A stretch of DNA of 64,000 bases, from NCBI GenBank assembly GCA_030651695.1, contig JAUSCD010000031.1, positions 62,001 through 126,000 of the forward strand. Reading direction: 5' to 3'. This document shows positions 1 through 8,113 of the stretch, in pieces. Both the position numbers and the translations under genes were made by a program. Position 1 is the stretch's first letter; every line of letters begins with the position of its first letter. Source of the stretch: Pseudohongiella sp. (lineage in GTDB: Bacteria; Pseudomonadota; Gammaproteobacteria; Pseudomonadales; Pseudohongiellaceae). The notes under the pieces were generated by a model. That model did not search any database. It was not told the origin of the DNA and saw nothing but the letters and a program-made list of their open reading frames with translations.

Positions 1-502
1 TGTAAACGCAGTGCGCGATGTAATGCTGCATTTTGTTGAGCAGCTGTTCAGCAGCAAAGTGGCTGATGAAGTGGCACGTCATTTTACTCACGAATTAAAA
101 CGCTCTTACGAATCATTACTGCTGGCGGCCGACCCGCAGGACAGCCATCATGACGAACTTATCATCAAGATTCAGGAGTGGTTACAGAATCACTATGAAA
201 GCGACGTTAATATGAAAACGCTTGCGGAGTTGTTTGGACTCAATGTGCGATCATTCAACCGGCGCTTCAGACAGGCTGCCAACAAAACACCGGTGGAATA
301 TCTGCAGGAAGTGCGCATCAATCAGGCTCGCGGCTTGTTAAAGAGCAGCAATCTGAGTATTGCAGAAATTGCGTTTGCGGTAGGTTATCAGGATGTGAGT
401 TATTTCACCGGATTGTTCCAGCGCCTGCATGGTGTGACACCTAACGCCTATCGCCGGCTGGTGCGCACCAAAATGTTTAATGTCGCAAACCCGCAGAACT
501 AA
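1..502 (+). CDS. GlxA-type AraC family regulator, C-terminal part (5' truncated by window)
   Basis: The frame is open to the left edge, so the gene begins outside the window; the GTG at 11 is only the first start-like codon inside it. The visible part ends in an AraC/XylS DNA-binding domain: two helix-turn-helix units, with the first around 'MKTLAELFGLNVRSFNRRF' and the second around 'SIAEIAFAVGYQDVSYFTGLF', then the usual 'HGVTPNAYRR' end. The stretch before it (HFTHELKRSYESLL) resembles the C-terminal edge of the DJ-1/PfpI-like sensor half of GlxA-type regulators, but that domain is not visible. Target genes cannot be inferred. Confidence 0.85.
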   Translation, partial: VNAVRDVMLHFVEQLFSSKVADEVARHFTHELKRSYESLLLAADPQDSHHDELIIKIQEWLQNHYESDVNMKTLAELFGLNVRSFNRRFRQAANKTPVEYLQEVRINQARGLLKSSNLSIAEIAFAVGYQDVSYFTGLFQRLHGVTPNAYRRLVRTKMFNVANPQN

Positions 503-510
503 ACCACGCC

Positions 511-777
511 TCATGGCGTCTGGTATTTCTCTTTCCATTCGGCGTAGGGCATGCCATACACACGCTCTCTGGCATCTTCATAACCAATTTCCAGACCCCG
601 CTCTTCTGCAGCTGCTGTATACCATTTAGCAAGACAGTTACGACAGAACCCGGCCAGATTCATCAGGTCAATATTCTGCACCTGCTTGTTCTCATCCAGA
701 TGTTTCAGCAGCCGGCGAAAAGCAGCAGCTTCCAGTTCAAGGTTCTGGTATTCAGTTAGATATTTGGTAGCGGACAT
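511..777 (-). CDS. DUF1244 family protein
   Basis: A small soluble protein of 88 residues. The central 'NIDLMNLAGFCRNCLAKWY' with its CRNC pair and the end 'YGMPYAEWKEKYQ' are the hallmarks of DUF1244, a short conserved proteobacterial family without an assigned function. It is convergent with the AraC gene (8-base gap) and lies downstream of the hibernation-factor gene, separated from it by a terminator hairpin, so it probably has its own promoter. No signal peptide or membrane segment. Confidence 0.85.
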   Translation of the reverse strand: MSATKYLTEYQNLELEAAAFRRLLKHLDENKQVQNIDLMNLAGFCRNCLAKWYTAAAEERGLEIGYEDARERVYGMPYAEWKEKYQTP

Positions 778-804
778 TTGAGGTAACTCTCCATCTTTAC
801 AGAC

Positions 805-830
805 AAGAGCCCATCAATTGACGGGCTCTT
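805..830 (-). terminator. Rho-independent-like terminator after the hibernation factor gene
   Basis: AAGAGCCC (805-812) pairs with GGGCTCTT (823-830) around a 10-base loop. On the minus strand a G-U pair extends the stem, and a moderately T-rich stretch follows. The A/T flanks make it partly bidirectional. Confidence 0.6.
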
Positions 831-901
831 TCTGAGTAACAATTACGGTCTTAATATTTGGCTTGACGGTCGGTCAGAGTTGACGTCTTCAGGAAAACCT
901 C

Positions 902-1318
902 TTAACCGACCGCACTAGTATATTCCGGTAACTCGTCGTCGACGACGTCATCCAGACCGTCATCGACGGCATCAGGATTTTTGTGCATGGCTTCTTTGCG
1001 ATGCTTTTTGTCAACAGACTTTAATTGTCGCTCCGCCGCATTGAATGCATCGCGGATGGCAACGTATAAATCTTCGTGAGCATGATTGTCATGCTGCTCC
1101 TGGGTGACAACTACAGGTTTGTTGGAAGTGTGTATTTCGATGGCAACTGAAAACACTTTTCCTTTGTGGTGATTGTTATGAGGAGAATCCAGCACCACAC
1201 GTCCACCGATGATATCGCTGCTAAAGCGACGTAATTTCTCGATGCGTTTCTGTACACTTTCACTCAAAGCATCGGATTGATCAACATTATGAAACACTAC
1301 TTGAAATTCATTGGACAT
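902..1318 (-). CDS. HPF/RaiA family ribosome hibernation factor
   Basis: 138 residues. The N-terminal ~100 residues follow the HPF/RaiA (sigma-54 modulation protein) pattern: 'FQVVFHNVDQSDALSESVQKRIEKLRRF', a central beta-hairpin, and 'DLYVAIRDAFNAAERQLKSV'. Members bind the 30S decoding region and silence ribosomes in stationary phase. The acidic tail after residue 110 (DDGLDDVVDDELPEY) is short and lacks the long dimerisation domain of Firmicute HPF. I start at the ATG at 1318, which follows AGGAG with a 10-base spacing, rather than the TTG two codons earlier. HPF and RaiA cannot be separated from sequence alone. Confidence 0.8.
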   Translation of the reverse strand: MSNEFQVVFHNVDQSDALSESVQKRIEKLRRFSSDIIGGRVVLDSPHNNHHKGKVFSVAIEIHTSNKPVVVTQEQHDNHAHEDLYVAIRDAFNAAERQLKSVDKKHRKEAMHKNPDAVDDGLDDVVDDELPEYTSAVG

Positions 1319-1420
1319 AATCAATTATCTCCTGATTTTACTCTGATCGTTTTATCGTTTTTTTTACTCTATCTACTTCGGCTATCCTCCTGCTCCATCC
1401 GGAGCGCTAAAAAATCTTTC

Positions 1421-2491
1421 TTAAAAACTATCGGCCAGTGTGGCAACCGCTAAAGCATAGTTGTTAGCGCAGTTGTAACGTAAAATTGCACGGAAATTCG
1501 GGTAGGTGAGGAAAGCTTGTCCCTCAATGCCGTCAGGAAACACCATCGAAGCAGGGATATCCGCAGCCGGCAAATCAGCACCGCTTACCTGTCTGACACC
1601 ATGCATCTGCCATTCGTTCACCGGCAGTTGCACAGTGTGGCGACGCAGCACGCTGCATGAGTGCGCCGCATCCGCCTGCTGCCACTGTTCCGAGCGCGCG
1701 TGATAGTCGCCGGGAATCTGCACTTCCCTGCCCCAGCGCTCGCCTTCGCGCCAACCGGCGCCCGCCAGATAGTTGGCAATGGAGGCAAACACATCAGCCT
1801 CGGTGGTCCAGATATCACGGCGACCATCACCATCAAAATCAACAGCAAAGTCACGGAAACTGCTTGGCATAAACTGACTTTGTCCCATGGCGCCAGCCCA
1901 TGAGCCTTTCATATCAGCATGGGAGATATGGCCTTCCTGCAGAATCTGCAGAGCAGCCAGCAACTCACCGCGGAAATAGGTGGCACGCCGGGGATCATAG
2001 GCCAAGGTCACCAAAGCACGGATCACGTCGGTGCCGCCGGTAAAACTGCCGTAATTGGTTTCGATGCCCCAGATAGCCACTATCACACGCGGAGACACCC
2101 CATATTGTGCAGACACACGATCGAGCAGTGCAGCATGGCGGGCCAGGCGCTCACGACCGGTGTTTATACGCCAGGCGGTGACACGCTTTTCCAGATACAT
2201 TGCCAGAGTTTCAACAAACTCGGCCTGGTTGCGATCGTTACTGATCACTTGAGGAATGGGAGTAACAGGCACCAGGGCCTGCTCGATAATGGATTCGGAG
2301 ATGCCGGCCTCACGCGCTTCTGTTATCAGCGCCTGCAGCCAAGGCTGGAAATCGGGGTCTTCAGCAGCAGATATCAGAGGGGACAGTAAGCTTGCCAGCA
2401 CAAACATCAGACTTAGCTGCAATCCGGCAAACCTGCGCTTGATCACACCCACGGCCATGAACTCTTTGCCAGTTGCCCTGCCCCATCTCAT
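1421..2491 (-). CDS. MltB-family lytic murein transglycosylase
   Basis: A periplasmic enzyme cleaving the MurNAc-GlcNAc bond of peptidoglycan to leave 1,6-anhydro ends. A basic N-terminus and hydrophobic segment ending 'PLISAAEDPDFQ' form an ordinary signal peptide; there is no lipobox cysteine, so it is soluble or loosely attached, unlike E. coli MltB. The SLT_2 fold shows the catalytic glutamate in 'AIWGIETNYGSFTG' and the conserved 'GSWAGAMGQSQFMPSSF', followed by 'DFDGDGRRDIW'. No C-terminal peptidoglycan-binding domain is present. The ATG at 2491 has AAGGAG 10 bases upstream; an ATG at 2458 is an alternative giving a shorter signal peptide. Confidence 0.88.
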   Translation of the reverse strand: MRWGRATGKEFMAVGVIKRRFAGLQLSLMFVLASLLSPLISAAEDPDFQPWLQALITEAREAGISESIIEQALVPVTPIPQVISNDRNQAEFVETLAMYLEKRVTAWRINTGRERLARHAALLDRVSAQYGVSPRVIVAIWGIETNYGSFTGGTDVIRALVTLAYDPRRATYFRGELLAALQILQEGHISHADMKGSWAGAMGQSQFMPSSFRDFAVDFDGDGRRDIWTTEADVFASIANYLAGAGWREGERWGREVQIPGDYHARSEQWQQADAAHSCSVLRRHTVQLPVNEWQMHGVRQVSGADLPAADIPASMVFPDGIEGQAFLTYPNFRAILRYNCANNYALAVATLADSF

Positions 2492-2613
2492 GCGGTACTT
2501 ACTCCTTGCCTTCGTGCTTGTATTGCGTGTGCTACCGGCGTTTTAAAGCCTTGATTGAAGCCTACTCCTTTGTTTTGGCTTTGTCCAAGCGCTGTCTGCC
2601 GGTTTTTCTCATT

Positions 2614-3168
2614 TTATTGATCCAGTTGGAAACACCAGTGCCACGGCTCATAACTGATGGCGTGCAGATGCCCCCGCGGGTACGTCATAACAAAACCAAA
2701 ATGGCCTGCATTGAGCTGCAACCATTTGAATGCACGTGTGTTTTCGAATGTCTCCTGCAGCGGAGCATCTTCCGGAGAAGCGATATCAATTGCCCTTCCG
2801 GTATGGTGCTCACTGAATCCCGGTGCGGCATTTACCCGCAAAACATCGTCCAGACTGCGGCCCGACTCGATTTTTTTCCGAATCAGTGCCGCCTGATAAT
2901 CTACACTTCTGAAGGCAGACACCAGACAAAGCTCGACGCCTTCTGCAGCCGCTGCGTCGCGCATTTGTTGCCAGGCTGACAGGGCTTCAGGTGTCAATCG
3001 CTGATCCCGGCCGTACATATCCTGCCCGGCATCCGCCAGCACAGTCGGCTCATGCTGCAGCGGCAGACCTGAGCTGCGTTCATATCCGGGTGCGATACCC
3101 AGACTCGTGTGCAGTTCCGAGATCCTTGCAACAAATTGAGGGGAGTCAATATCTGTCTTTATTGCCAT
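2614..3168 (-). CDS. M15B D-alanyl-D-alanine carboxypeptidase (VanY/LdcB-like)
   Basis: 184 residues with the zinc-peptidase M15 motifs: 'SAFRSVDYQAALI', the SxHxxGxAxD zinc motif seen as 'SEHHTGRAIDI', and the second histidine motif 'EPWHW'. The family trims the terminal D-amino acid of peptidoglycan stems. No signal peptide is visible, so it may act in the cytoplasm on recycled muropeptides, like an LD-carboxypeptidase, or be exported another way. It lies beside the lytic transglycosylase on the same strand, but a 120-base gap separates them. Confidence 0.85.
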   Translation of the reverse strand: MAIKTDIDSPQFVARISELHTSLGIAPGYERSSGLPLQHEPTVLADAGQDMYGRDQRLTPEALSAWQQMRDAAAAEGVELCLVSAFRSVDYQAALIRKKIESGRSLDDVLRVNAAPGFSEHHTGRAIDIASPEDAPLQETFENTRAFKWLQLNAGHFGFVMTYPRGHLHAISYEPWHWCFQLDQ

Positions 3169-3288
3169 ATCAAATGACCATTAAGGCATATTTTTAAATT
3201 AGTGTCTTGGCTATAGTAGCGCCTTCGCAGCACTACGTCAGTCTATCGTGGTGGCAAACATCATGAGCACCCGTCACATCAACGGACC

Positions 3289-3294
3289 GGAGGG
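3289..3294 (+). promoter_or_regulatory. Strong ribosome binding site that fixes the fabY start
   Basis: GGAGGG sits 4 bases before the ATG at 3299. The open frame extends upstream to 3248, but the ATG after this site gives the N-terminus expected for FabY. Confidence 0.7.
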
Positions 3295-3298
3295 ATAT

Positions 3299-5215
3299 AT
3301 GTCCGCATTACCCGTCATCATTGGCTTCGGAGGCATCAATCCGGCAGGACGCAGCTCCTCGCACCATGCCTATCGACGACTGGTTCTGGACAGCCTGTCC
3401 AACCAGGATGCCATGGAGACACGCGCAAGCCTGGCCACGCTGATGGGATTGCTGAAATACGAGAACGGCCGCTGGATGAACGCCGCAGGAGAGTCTGTTG
3501 ATCTGCGCAGCACATTGCTGCTGCTGGATCCGCTTCTCAAAGCCGGCACGTTGATCCGTAAACTTGAAAACAATCTGTTTGATCCCGAGCGCCTGCTGTA
3601 TCACAGGCGTGCCACCTTGCAAGCCAGTGATGATCAACCGGTTACCTTCACTATCAAACGCCAACACCTGCCTGACCAGATTCCTCTTGGATGGCTGATC
3701 AGTGACGCCGGCCCCGGATACTTGCGTGTAGAGGTACCGACAGGCATGGATATCCTGACTGAAAACTGGAGAAAATCGCCTGTCAATTCTGCCGGCCAAC
3801 TGCCGTCCGGGTTTGATCCAAAGGAACTTTATGCCGCACGTAATCACCCACGTGGCCTGCAACTGACGGTATTTGGGGCAAGTGACGCCATTCAGTCGCT
3901 GGGGCTGGACTGGGAGTCTGTGCTGAAAGTTGTACCTGCCGATCAAATCAGTGTTTATGCCGGTAGCAGCATGAGCCAACTGGACTACGAAGGTAATGGC
4001 GGTCTGATGCAGGCACGCCTGCTTGGTAAAAAAGTGTCATCCAAACATCTGGCGCTGGGTTTTGCCGAAATGCCTGCTGACTTTGTTAATGCCTATGTGC
4101 TTGGCAATCTTGGGACAACCGGCACCAATGCTGCTGCCTGTGCTACCTTCCTTTATAACCTGCGCCAGGGTATCCGTGATATACGCAGCGGCACACACCG
4201 ACTGGTGATTGTGGGCACCTCAGAGGCGCCGCTTACACCGGAGGTCATGGATGGTTACACCACCATGGGCGCTTTGTGTGACGACGAAGCTTTATTGGCG
4301 CTTGATGCACACAAAAATCTCAGGGTGCCCGATCACCAGCGCGCCTGTCGTCCGTTTGGCAATAACGCCGGTTTTACGCTGGGTGAGTCCTCGCAGTTTG
4401 TGGTGCTGTGTGATGACAAACTGGCGATGGAACTGGGCGCGAATATTTATGGTTCAGTCAACGACGTATTTGTGAATGCCGATGGTTATAAAAAATCCAT
4501 TTCCAGTCCCGGTGCCGGCAACTACATCACCATGGCCAAAGCCATGGCAGCAACCGCCAACGTGATTGGTGAACAAGGACTGCAGCGCCGCTCTTATGTA
4601 CAGGCGCACGGCACCGGCACACCGCAGAACCGGGTGACCGAGTCGCACATTTTCAGCACACTGGCCGGCACCTTTGGCATCAAACACTGGCCTGTTGCCG
4701 CTATCAAAACCTATCTTGGGCATTCACTGGCATCGGCTTCAGCCGATCAATTGATTGCCAGTCTGGGTGTGTGGCGCTACGGCATTATCCCCGGCATCAC
4801 CGCCACCGACGCTGTTGCTGATGATGTGCATCAGGAAAATCTGGAATTCCTGCTGCAACACAAAGAAGTGGGTGCCAGCAACATTGACGCGGTAGTGCTG
4901 AATGCCAAAGGTTTTGGTGGCAACAATGCCAGCGCGTCGGTATTGGCGCCACATATCACAGAAAAGATGTTAAAGCGTCGCCATGGCGCTGAAGCCTTCA
5001 GGAACTGGCAACAAAAGCAGGAAGCGGTGCAGCAGAAAACCCGCGACTATGATGAGCAGGCGCAGCGTGGAATGGCAGGACTCATTTATCGTTTTGATCA
5101 CAATGTGCTGGGCGGGGGCGATCTGCAGATTGATCGTCAGCAGATCCGCATCCGGGGTCATGAGAAAGCGATAAAGCTGCCATCAGATACTCCTTATGCG
5201 GATATGCTGGAGTGA
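3299..5215 (+). CDS. fabY: FabY-like beta-ketoacyl-ACP synthase
   Basis: 638 residues. It starts 'MSALPVIIGFGGINPAGRSS', the typical FabY opening. FabY of Pseudomonas aeruginosa condenses acetyl-CoA with malonyl-ACP and can start fatty-acid synthesis in place of FabH. The thiolase-fold active site is visible: the nucleophilic Cys (about residue 281) in 'TNAAACATFLYNL', the first His in 'VQAHGTGTPQNRVTE', and the second in 'KTYLGHSLASAS'. The long N-terminal (~190 residues) and C-terminal extensions are normal for this group and absent from FabB/FabF. It is monocistronic and convergent with the next gene (5-base gap). Initiation as opposed to elongation is inferred from family membership. Confidence 0.88.
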   Translation: MSALPVIIGFGGINPAGRSSSHHAYRRLVLDSLSNQDAMETRASLATLMGLLKYENGRWMNAAGESVDLRSTLLLLDPLLKAGTLIRKLENNLFDPERLLYHRRATLQASDDQPVTFTIKRQHLPDQIPLGWLISDAGPGYLRVEVPTGMDILTENWRKSPVNSAGQLPSGFDPKELYAARNHPRGLQLTVFGASDAIQSLGLDWESVLKVVPADQISVYAGSSMSQLDYEGNGGLMQARLLGKKVSSKHLALGFAEMPADFVNAYVLGNLGTTGTNAAACATFLYNLRQGIRDIRSGTHRLVIVGTSEAPLTPEVMDGYTTMGALCDDEALLALDAHKNLRVPDHQRACRPFGNNAGFTLGESSQFVVLCDDKLAMELGANIYGSVNDVFVNADGYKKSISSPGAGNYITMAKAMAATANVIGEQGLQRRSYVQAHGTGTPQNRVTESHIFSTLAGTFGIKHWPVAAIKTYLGHSLASASADQLIASLGVWRYGIIPGITATDAVADDVHQENLEFLLQHKEVGASNIDAVVLNAKGFGGNNASASVLAPHITEKMLKRRHGAEAFRNWQQKQEAVQQKTRDYDEQAQRGMAGLIYRFDHNVLGGGDLQIDRQQIRIRGHEKAIKLPSDTPYADMLE

Positions 5216-5220
5216 TTCGA

Positions 5221-5751
5221 TCAGTTGTTTACTGAGACGGGGCGATCGTCACGATTGTCCTCATGATTATGACCGTTTTCACGGTTGCGATCGCCATCAC
5301 GGTTGCGATCGCCATCAGGGCTTCGACGGTTCATCATAAAACGCATGGCACGAATACGCTGCTCACTGTCAAGCTCGGCCATGACCTGCACCAGCTGTTG
5401 ATGGCTCAACTCCTGATAACGCAGATTAGCCTCGCGCAGTCTCAGGAATGCCTGTTCGACTGCCTGCTGATCCAGCGTTTCCGCAGCAAGTAACTCATTT
5501 ACCTGACGCTGCGTTCTGAACATCTCACCGCGCAAAGGTCTTAATGAGTCACCAAACATGCCCATCTGCGGTCGCAGACGTTCACGCGTGGCCGGATCAA
5601 GATCACGCATTACCCATCTCATGCTCGGGGGCTCTGACGGTCGCTCCGGTCGATCCATATAGCGGGCCGCCAGGGCACCTACAAAAAACAGATTTAACGT
5701 GACCGACAATATCACTGCCAGCAGCATGATACTTTTACGATTAAGGCTCAT
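5221..5751 (-). CDS. Periplasmic metal-sensor-like protein (CnrX/ZraP type), membrane anchored
   Basis: 176 residues. One N-terminal membrane segment (about residues 9-30) is followed by a helical periplasmic domain. 'LDPATRERLRPQM', 'RPLRGEMFRTQRQVNELL' and 'LREANLRYQELSHQQLVQVMAEL' match the Metal_resist/CpxP/CnrX-type helical-hairpin families that sense metals or misfolded protein. The C-terminus is hydrophilic and repetitive (DGDRNR twice), then has His residues that could bind metal. It is the last gene of a four-gene minus-strand operon and overlaps the anti-sigma-like gene by 4 bases, fitting a co-sensor for that sigma system as in CnrYXH. No metal specificity can be assigned. Confidence 0.7.
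   Translation of the reverse strand: MSLNRKSIMLLAVILSVTLNLFFVGALAARYMDRPERPSEPPSMRWVMRDLDPATRERLRPQMGMFGDSLRPLRGEMFRTQRQVNELLAAETLDQQAVEQAFLRLREANLRYQELSHQQLVQVMAELDSEQRIRAMRFMMNRRSPDGDRNRDGDRNRENGHNHEDNRDDRPVSVNN
5280..5315. repeat. 18-base tandem repeat, two copies, inside the metal-sensor-like gene
   Basis: Two identical 18-base units (5280-5297 and 5298-5315) encode the repeated Asp/Arg-rich motif in the C-terminal tail of the periplasmic protein. The unit is a multiple of three, so changes in copy number keep the frame. Confidence 0.8.
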
Positions 5752-6212
5752 TCCAATGGCTCCGCATAGTCAGCGAGAGAAATAAATTGCAGTTCGGTTT
5801 CTTCGGTATCAAGGCCATAAAAATCGGCGGTCGGATCTGCAAACAGCTCCAGTTGCAAACCCATGAACAGTCCCATCGCCAGCGGCAAACACGCCAGGGC
5901 TGCGGGTCGCCACCAGTCGGTCATGGATGACGATACCGGCGGTACCAGCCAGCGCACCATTTGTTCAAGTATTCCAACACGGCGCTCAGGAAGGCTCTGT
6001 TGCAGGATACGGGCACTGAGTTGACTGAACGCCGGCGTCTCAAACTGATCAAGTGTGTCATCCAGCCACGCTGACTGCTGCATCAACAACGCTGCCGGCG
6101 CCGACTCTTCGACCAATTTTAACGCAGCCTGACGCTCACCCGCAGGCCAGCGCTGAGGGTCGCTGCCATAGGCGCCAATCAGTTGTTCAAACCGCTGCAT
6201 GGATAGGCTCAT
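5748..6212 (-). CDS. Putative membrane anti-sigma factor-like protein
   Basis: 154 residues. The N-terminus 'RFEQLIGAYGSDPQRWPAGERQAAL' resembles short helical proteins found after ECF sigma genes. A membrane segment at about residues 100-120 (ALACLPLAMGLFMGLQL) is followed by an acidic C-terminal tail, presumably periplasmic. Its start overlaps the sigma factor stop (ATGA), and its stop overlaps the start of the metal-sensor-like gene, so the three are translationally coupled. There is no zinc-binding HxxxCxxC of the ZAS type. The anti-sigma role is inferred from position and topology. Confidence 0.6.
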   Translation of the reverse strand: MSLSMQRFEQLIGAYGSDPQRWPAGERQAALKLVEESAPAALLMQQSAWLDDTLDQFETPAFSQLSARILQQSLPERRVGILEQMVRWLVPPVSSSMTDWWRPAALACLPLAMGLFMGLQLELFADPTADFYGLDTEETELQFISLADYAEPLE

Positions 6213-6973
6213 GTTAGCTCCTGCCGCTGCGCCTTGGCGCCCTGTTGCTGCAATGAATTGTTTGACTGCAAATCAGTCAATGATGTTTTTAATGCGCGCC
6301 GGGTTCTTGCCAACAATGATTCCAGCGCATCCACCGACAGATCCATGATCGTTGCCACTGCCTGGTTACTCAACCCCTGATAATGCGTAAGGATCAATGC
6401 ACTGCGCTGACGCTCCGGCAACATCGACAGCGCCTGCTGAAGGCGGTGCTGGCGCTGTTCGGTTTCCAATTTTTGTTCCACGGCCGCTTGCGTGTCTTCC
6501 GTCTCATCCTGCAGCTCATCGGTAATTCCTGAGCGATCCTTGCGCAGGGTATCTATACACAGATTGTGCGCGATGCGATGTAACCAGGTAGAAATGCCTG
6601 CCTTGTCAGGCTGCCAGCGGTCAGCGTGTGTCCACAAACGCAGGAAGGTCTCCTGCGCCACATCCTCAGCTCCGGACTGGCTGCTTAACATCCTGAATGC
6701 GTAGTAAGCAATCGCGCGGCTGTGCTGTCGCACAGTATCAGCGTAAATACGCTGGTCACCGCCGGCTATCGCCGCCATTATCTGCTCGTCCGTTAACATG
6801 TACCGACTGCCAGTGGCCTCTTTGAGCTCTTCACGGAGCTCTTTAACGACTTCTTTGCTGAACTCTTTGTTCGACTCTTTCCTGGACTTCAGGCCGTCAG
6901 ACTTCCCGACATCAGGCCGGGAAGCTGAAGCTTGTAACCGGCACGGCTGCTCAGTGATCGTGTGCTGCAGCAT
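6209..6973 (-). CDS. ECF-type RNA polymerase sigma factor
   Basis: Region 2 is clear: 'AYYAFRMLSSQSGAEDVAQETFLRLW' and 'ISTWLHRIAHNLCIDTLR'. Region 4 is 'ALSMLPERQRSALILTHYQGLSNQAVATIMDLSVDALESLLARTRRAL', with the usual sigma-70 helix-turn-helix. The start is uncertain. The frame opens at 7030; I use the ATG at 6973 because it overlaps the upstream EF-hand gene less and has an AGGCGG-like site. The ECF core itself begins near the ATG at 6799, so the charged ~58-residue N-terminal segment may be extra or absent. It is coupled by ATGA to the anti-sigma-like gene. Confidence 0.82.
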   Translation of the reverse strand: MLQHTITEQPCRLQASASRPDVGKSDGLKSRKESNKEFSKEVVKELREELKEATGSRYMLTDEQIMAAIAGGDQRIYADTVRQHSRAIAYYAFRMLSSQSGAEDVAQETFLRLWTHADRWQPDKAGISTWLHRIAHNLCIDTLRKDRSGITDELQDETEDTQAAVEQKLETEQRQHRLQQALSMLPERQRSALILTHYQGLSNQAVATIMDLSVDALESLLARTRRALKTSLTDLQSNNSLQQQGAKAQRQELT

Positions 6974-7526
6974 TGCCCGATCCGCCTGACGTTGCACTGT
7001 CTGACTGGGAGTTCTGGCGCATCTGCTCACGCATGGTCTGACGTTGTTCCGGCGTCATGTTCTGCATACGCTCACGCATTTGCGCACGCTGCTCGGGCGT
7101 CATGTTCTGCACACGTTCGCGCATTTCACCCTGACGCCTGTCACCTTCACCGCGCCTGCCTTCACCGACTCTTGCCCCCGCGCGACGGCCCTCGCGACCG
7201 GCGCCACGCAGCTCATCCGCCGACAATAAACCATTGCCGTCACTATCCATACGGGTAAAGCGTTGTTCCAGCATTTCATCGCGGCTGATATTGCCATCAC
7301 CATTAGTGTCCTGACGGTCGAACGCCGGCGCGGGCATGGCAGCAAACTCTGCGAAATTTATTACGCCATCGCCATTGGTATCCAGTCGGTGGAACATCTG
7401 TTCACGCGCCTGTTGCCCTGCTGCGGCTCCAGCACCTGTTTGTTGGTCTTGGGCAAGCACTGGCAGAGTTATCGATACAGCCGCACCCAACGCCATCAGC
7501 TTTACTATTCGTTTGTTCAAGAACAT
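6951..7526 (-). CDS. Secreted EF-hand calcium-binding protein with C-terminal repeats
   Basis: 191 residues. Signal peptide to about residue 25 (LPVLAQ). Three canonical EF-hand loops follow: D49-E60 (DTNGDGVINFAE), D73-E84 (DTNGDGNISRDE) and D94-E105 (DSDGNGLLSADE). A basic Gly/Arg linker leads to 15-residue repeats built on 'MRERxQNMTPEQR', then a Ser/Gly/His tail. The repeated helical segment recalls the LTxxQ/CpxP-like families of periplasmic stress sensors. It is the first gene of the sigma operon, and the sigma frame overlaps its 3' end. An export-stress or cation-sensing role is inferred from this context. Confidence 0.82.
   Translation of the reverse strand: MFLNKRIVKLMALGAAVSITLPVLAQDQQTGAGAAAGQQAREQMFHRLDTNGDGVINFAEFAAMPAPAFDRQDTNGDGNISRDEMLEQRFTRMDSDGNGLLSADELRGAGREGRRAGARVGEGRRGEGDRRQGEMRERVQNMTPEQRAQMRERMQNMTPEQRQTMREQMRQNSQSDSATSGGSGNAAAHDH
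7017..7125. repeat. Imperfect 45-base repeats, about 2.5 copies
   Basis: Near-identical 45-base units encode the MRERxQNMTPEQR repeats at the C-terminus of the EF-hand protein. The third copy is partial. Boundaries are approximate. Confidence 0.65.
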
Positions 7527-7607
7527 CTGTTTAACTCCCGAAAAGGTGTATTCGAAGACTTATACGGGCCTTGATACTTTATCCGTCGACCACTGGGTCG
7601 CCAATTG

Positions 7608-8000
7608 TCAGGTCATCGAATTATTCATCCACACAAGGATCTGAGGTAACAGAATAATCAGCCAGACTACCGATGCTGTCAGCAATGACAACAACACCGC
7701 CGCCGATCCCAAATCTTTGGCTTTTCCACTGAGCTCATTAAACTCCGCCCCAAGCCGATCAACCACAGTTTCGATCCCGGTATTGAGTAACTCCACAATC
7801 AACACTACGGTCAAACTGAGAATTAACAGCGCCCGCTCTGCAGGGCTGACATCTACCCAAAAGGCGGCCGGCACCAGAATCGCCAAGGCAAAAATTTCCT
7901 GCCTTATCGCCGCTTCAGACTTCCATCCTGCCTGTAACCCTTGCCAGGAATACCGTGTTGCCGATATCCACCGCCGCCAACCTTTTGCTGCTGATTTCAT
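7608..8000 (-). CDS. dgkA: Diacylglycerol kinase DgkA
   Basis: 130 residues with three membrane helices, the standard size. The family signature is intact: 'ELLNTGIETVVDRLGAEFNELSGKAKDLGSAAV', with the catalytic glutamate and the metal-binding Glu/Asn. The enzyme phosphorylates diacylglycerol to phosphatidate in the inner membrane. Its divergent neighbour is a predicted phosphoglycerol transferase, whose reaction with phosphatidylglycerol releases diacylglycerol; recycling that product is the known role of E. coli DgkA. The intergenic region (8001-8113) probably holds promoters for both genes. Confidence 0.93.
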   Translation of the reverse strand: MKSAAKGWRRWISATRYSWQGLQAGWKSEAAIRQEIFALAILVPAAFWVDVSPAERALLILSLTVVLIVELLNTGIETVVDRLGAEFNELSGKAKDLGSAAVLLSLLTASVVWLIILLPQILVWMNNSMT

Positions 8001-8113
8001 GCTGAATTTTACCTGTTAACTTTAACGGTTGAAGTCTAAGGCCCGATCCTTAAGAAAACATTAAGTTTTTACTGCTATGGTGAACCACATTGAATTCAGA
8101 TCGGGGACGCAAT

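Noticed and set aside
2473-2979. 168-residue plus-strand open frame
   Set aside because: It is antisense to the M15 carboxypeptidase and start of the transglycosylase, with no ribosome site or family resemblance.
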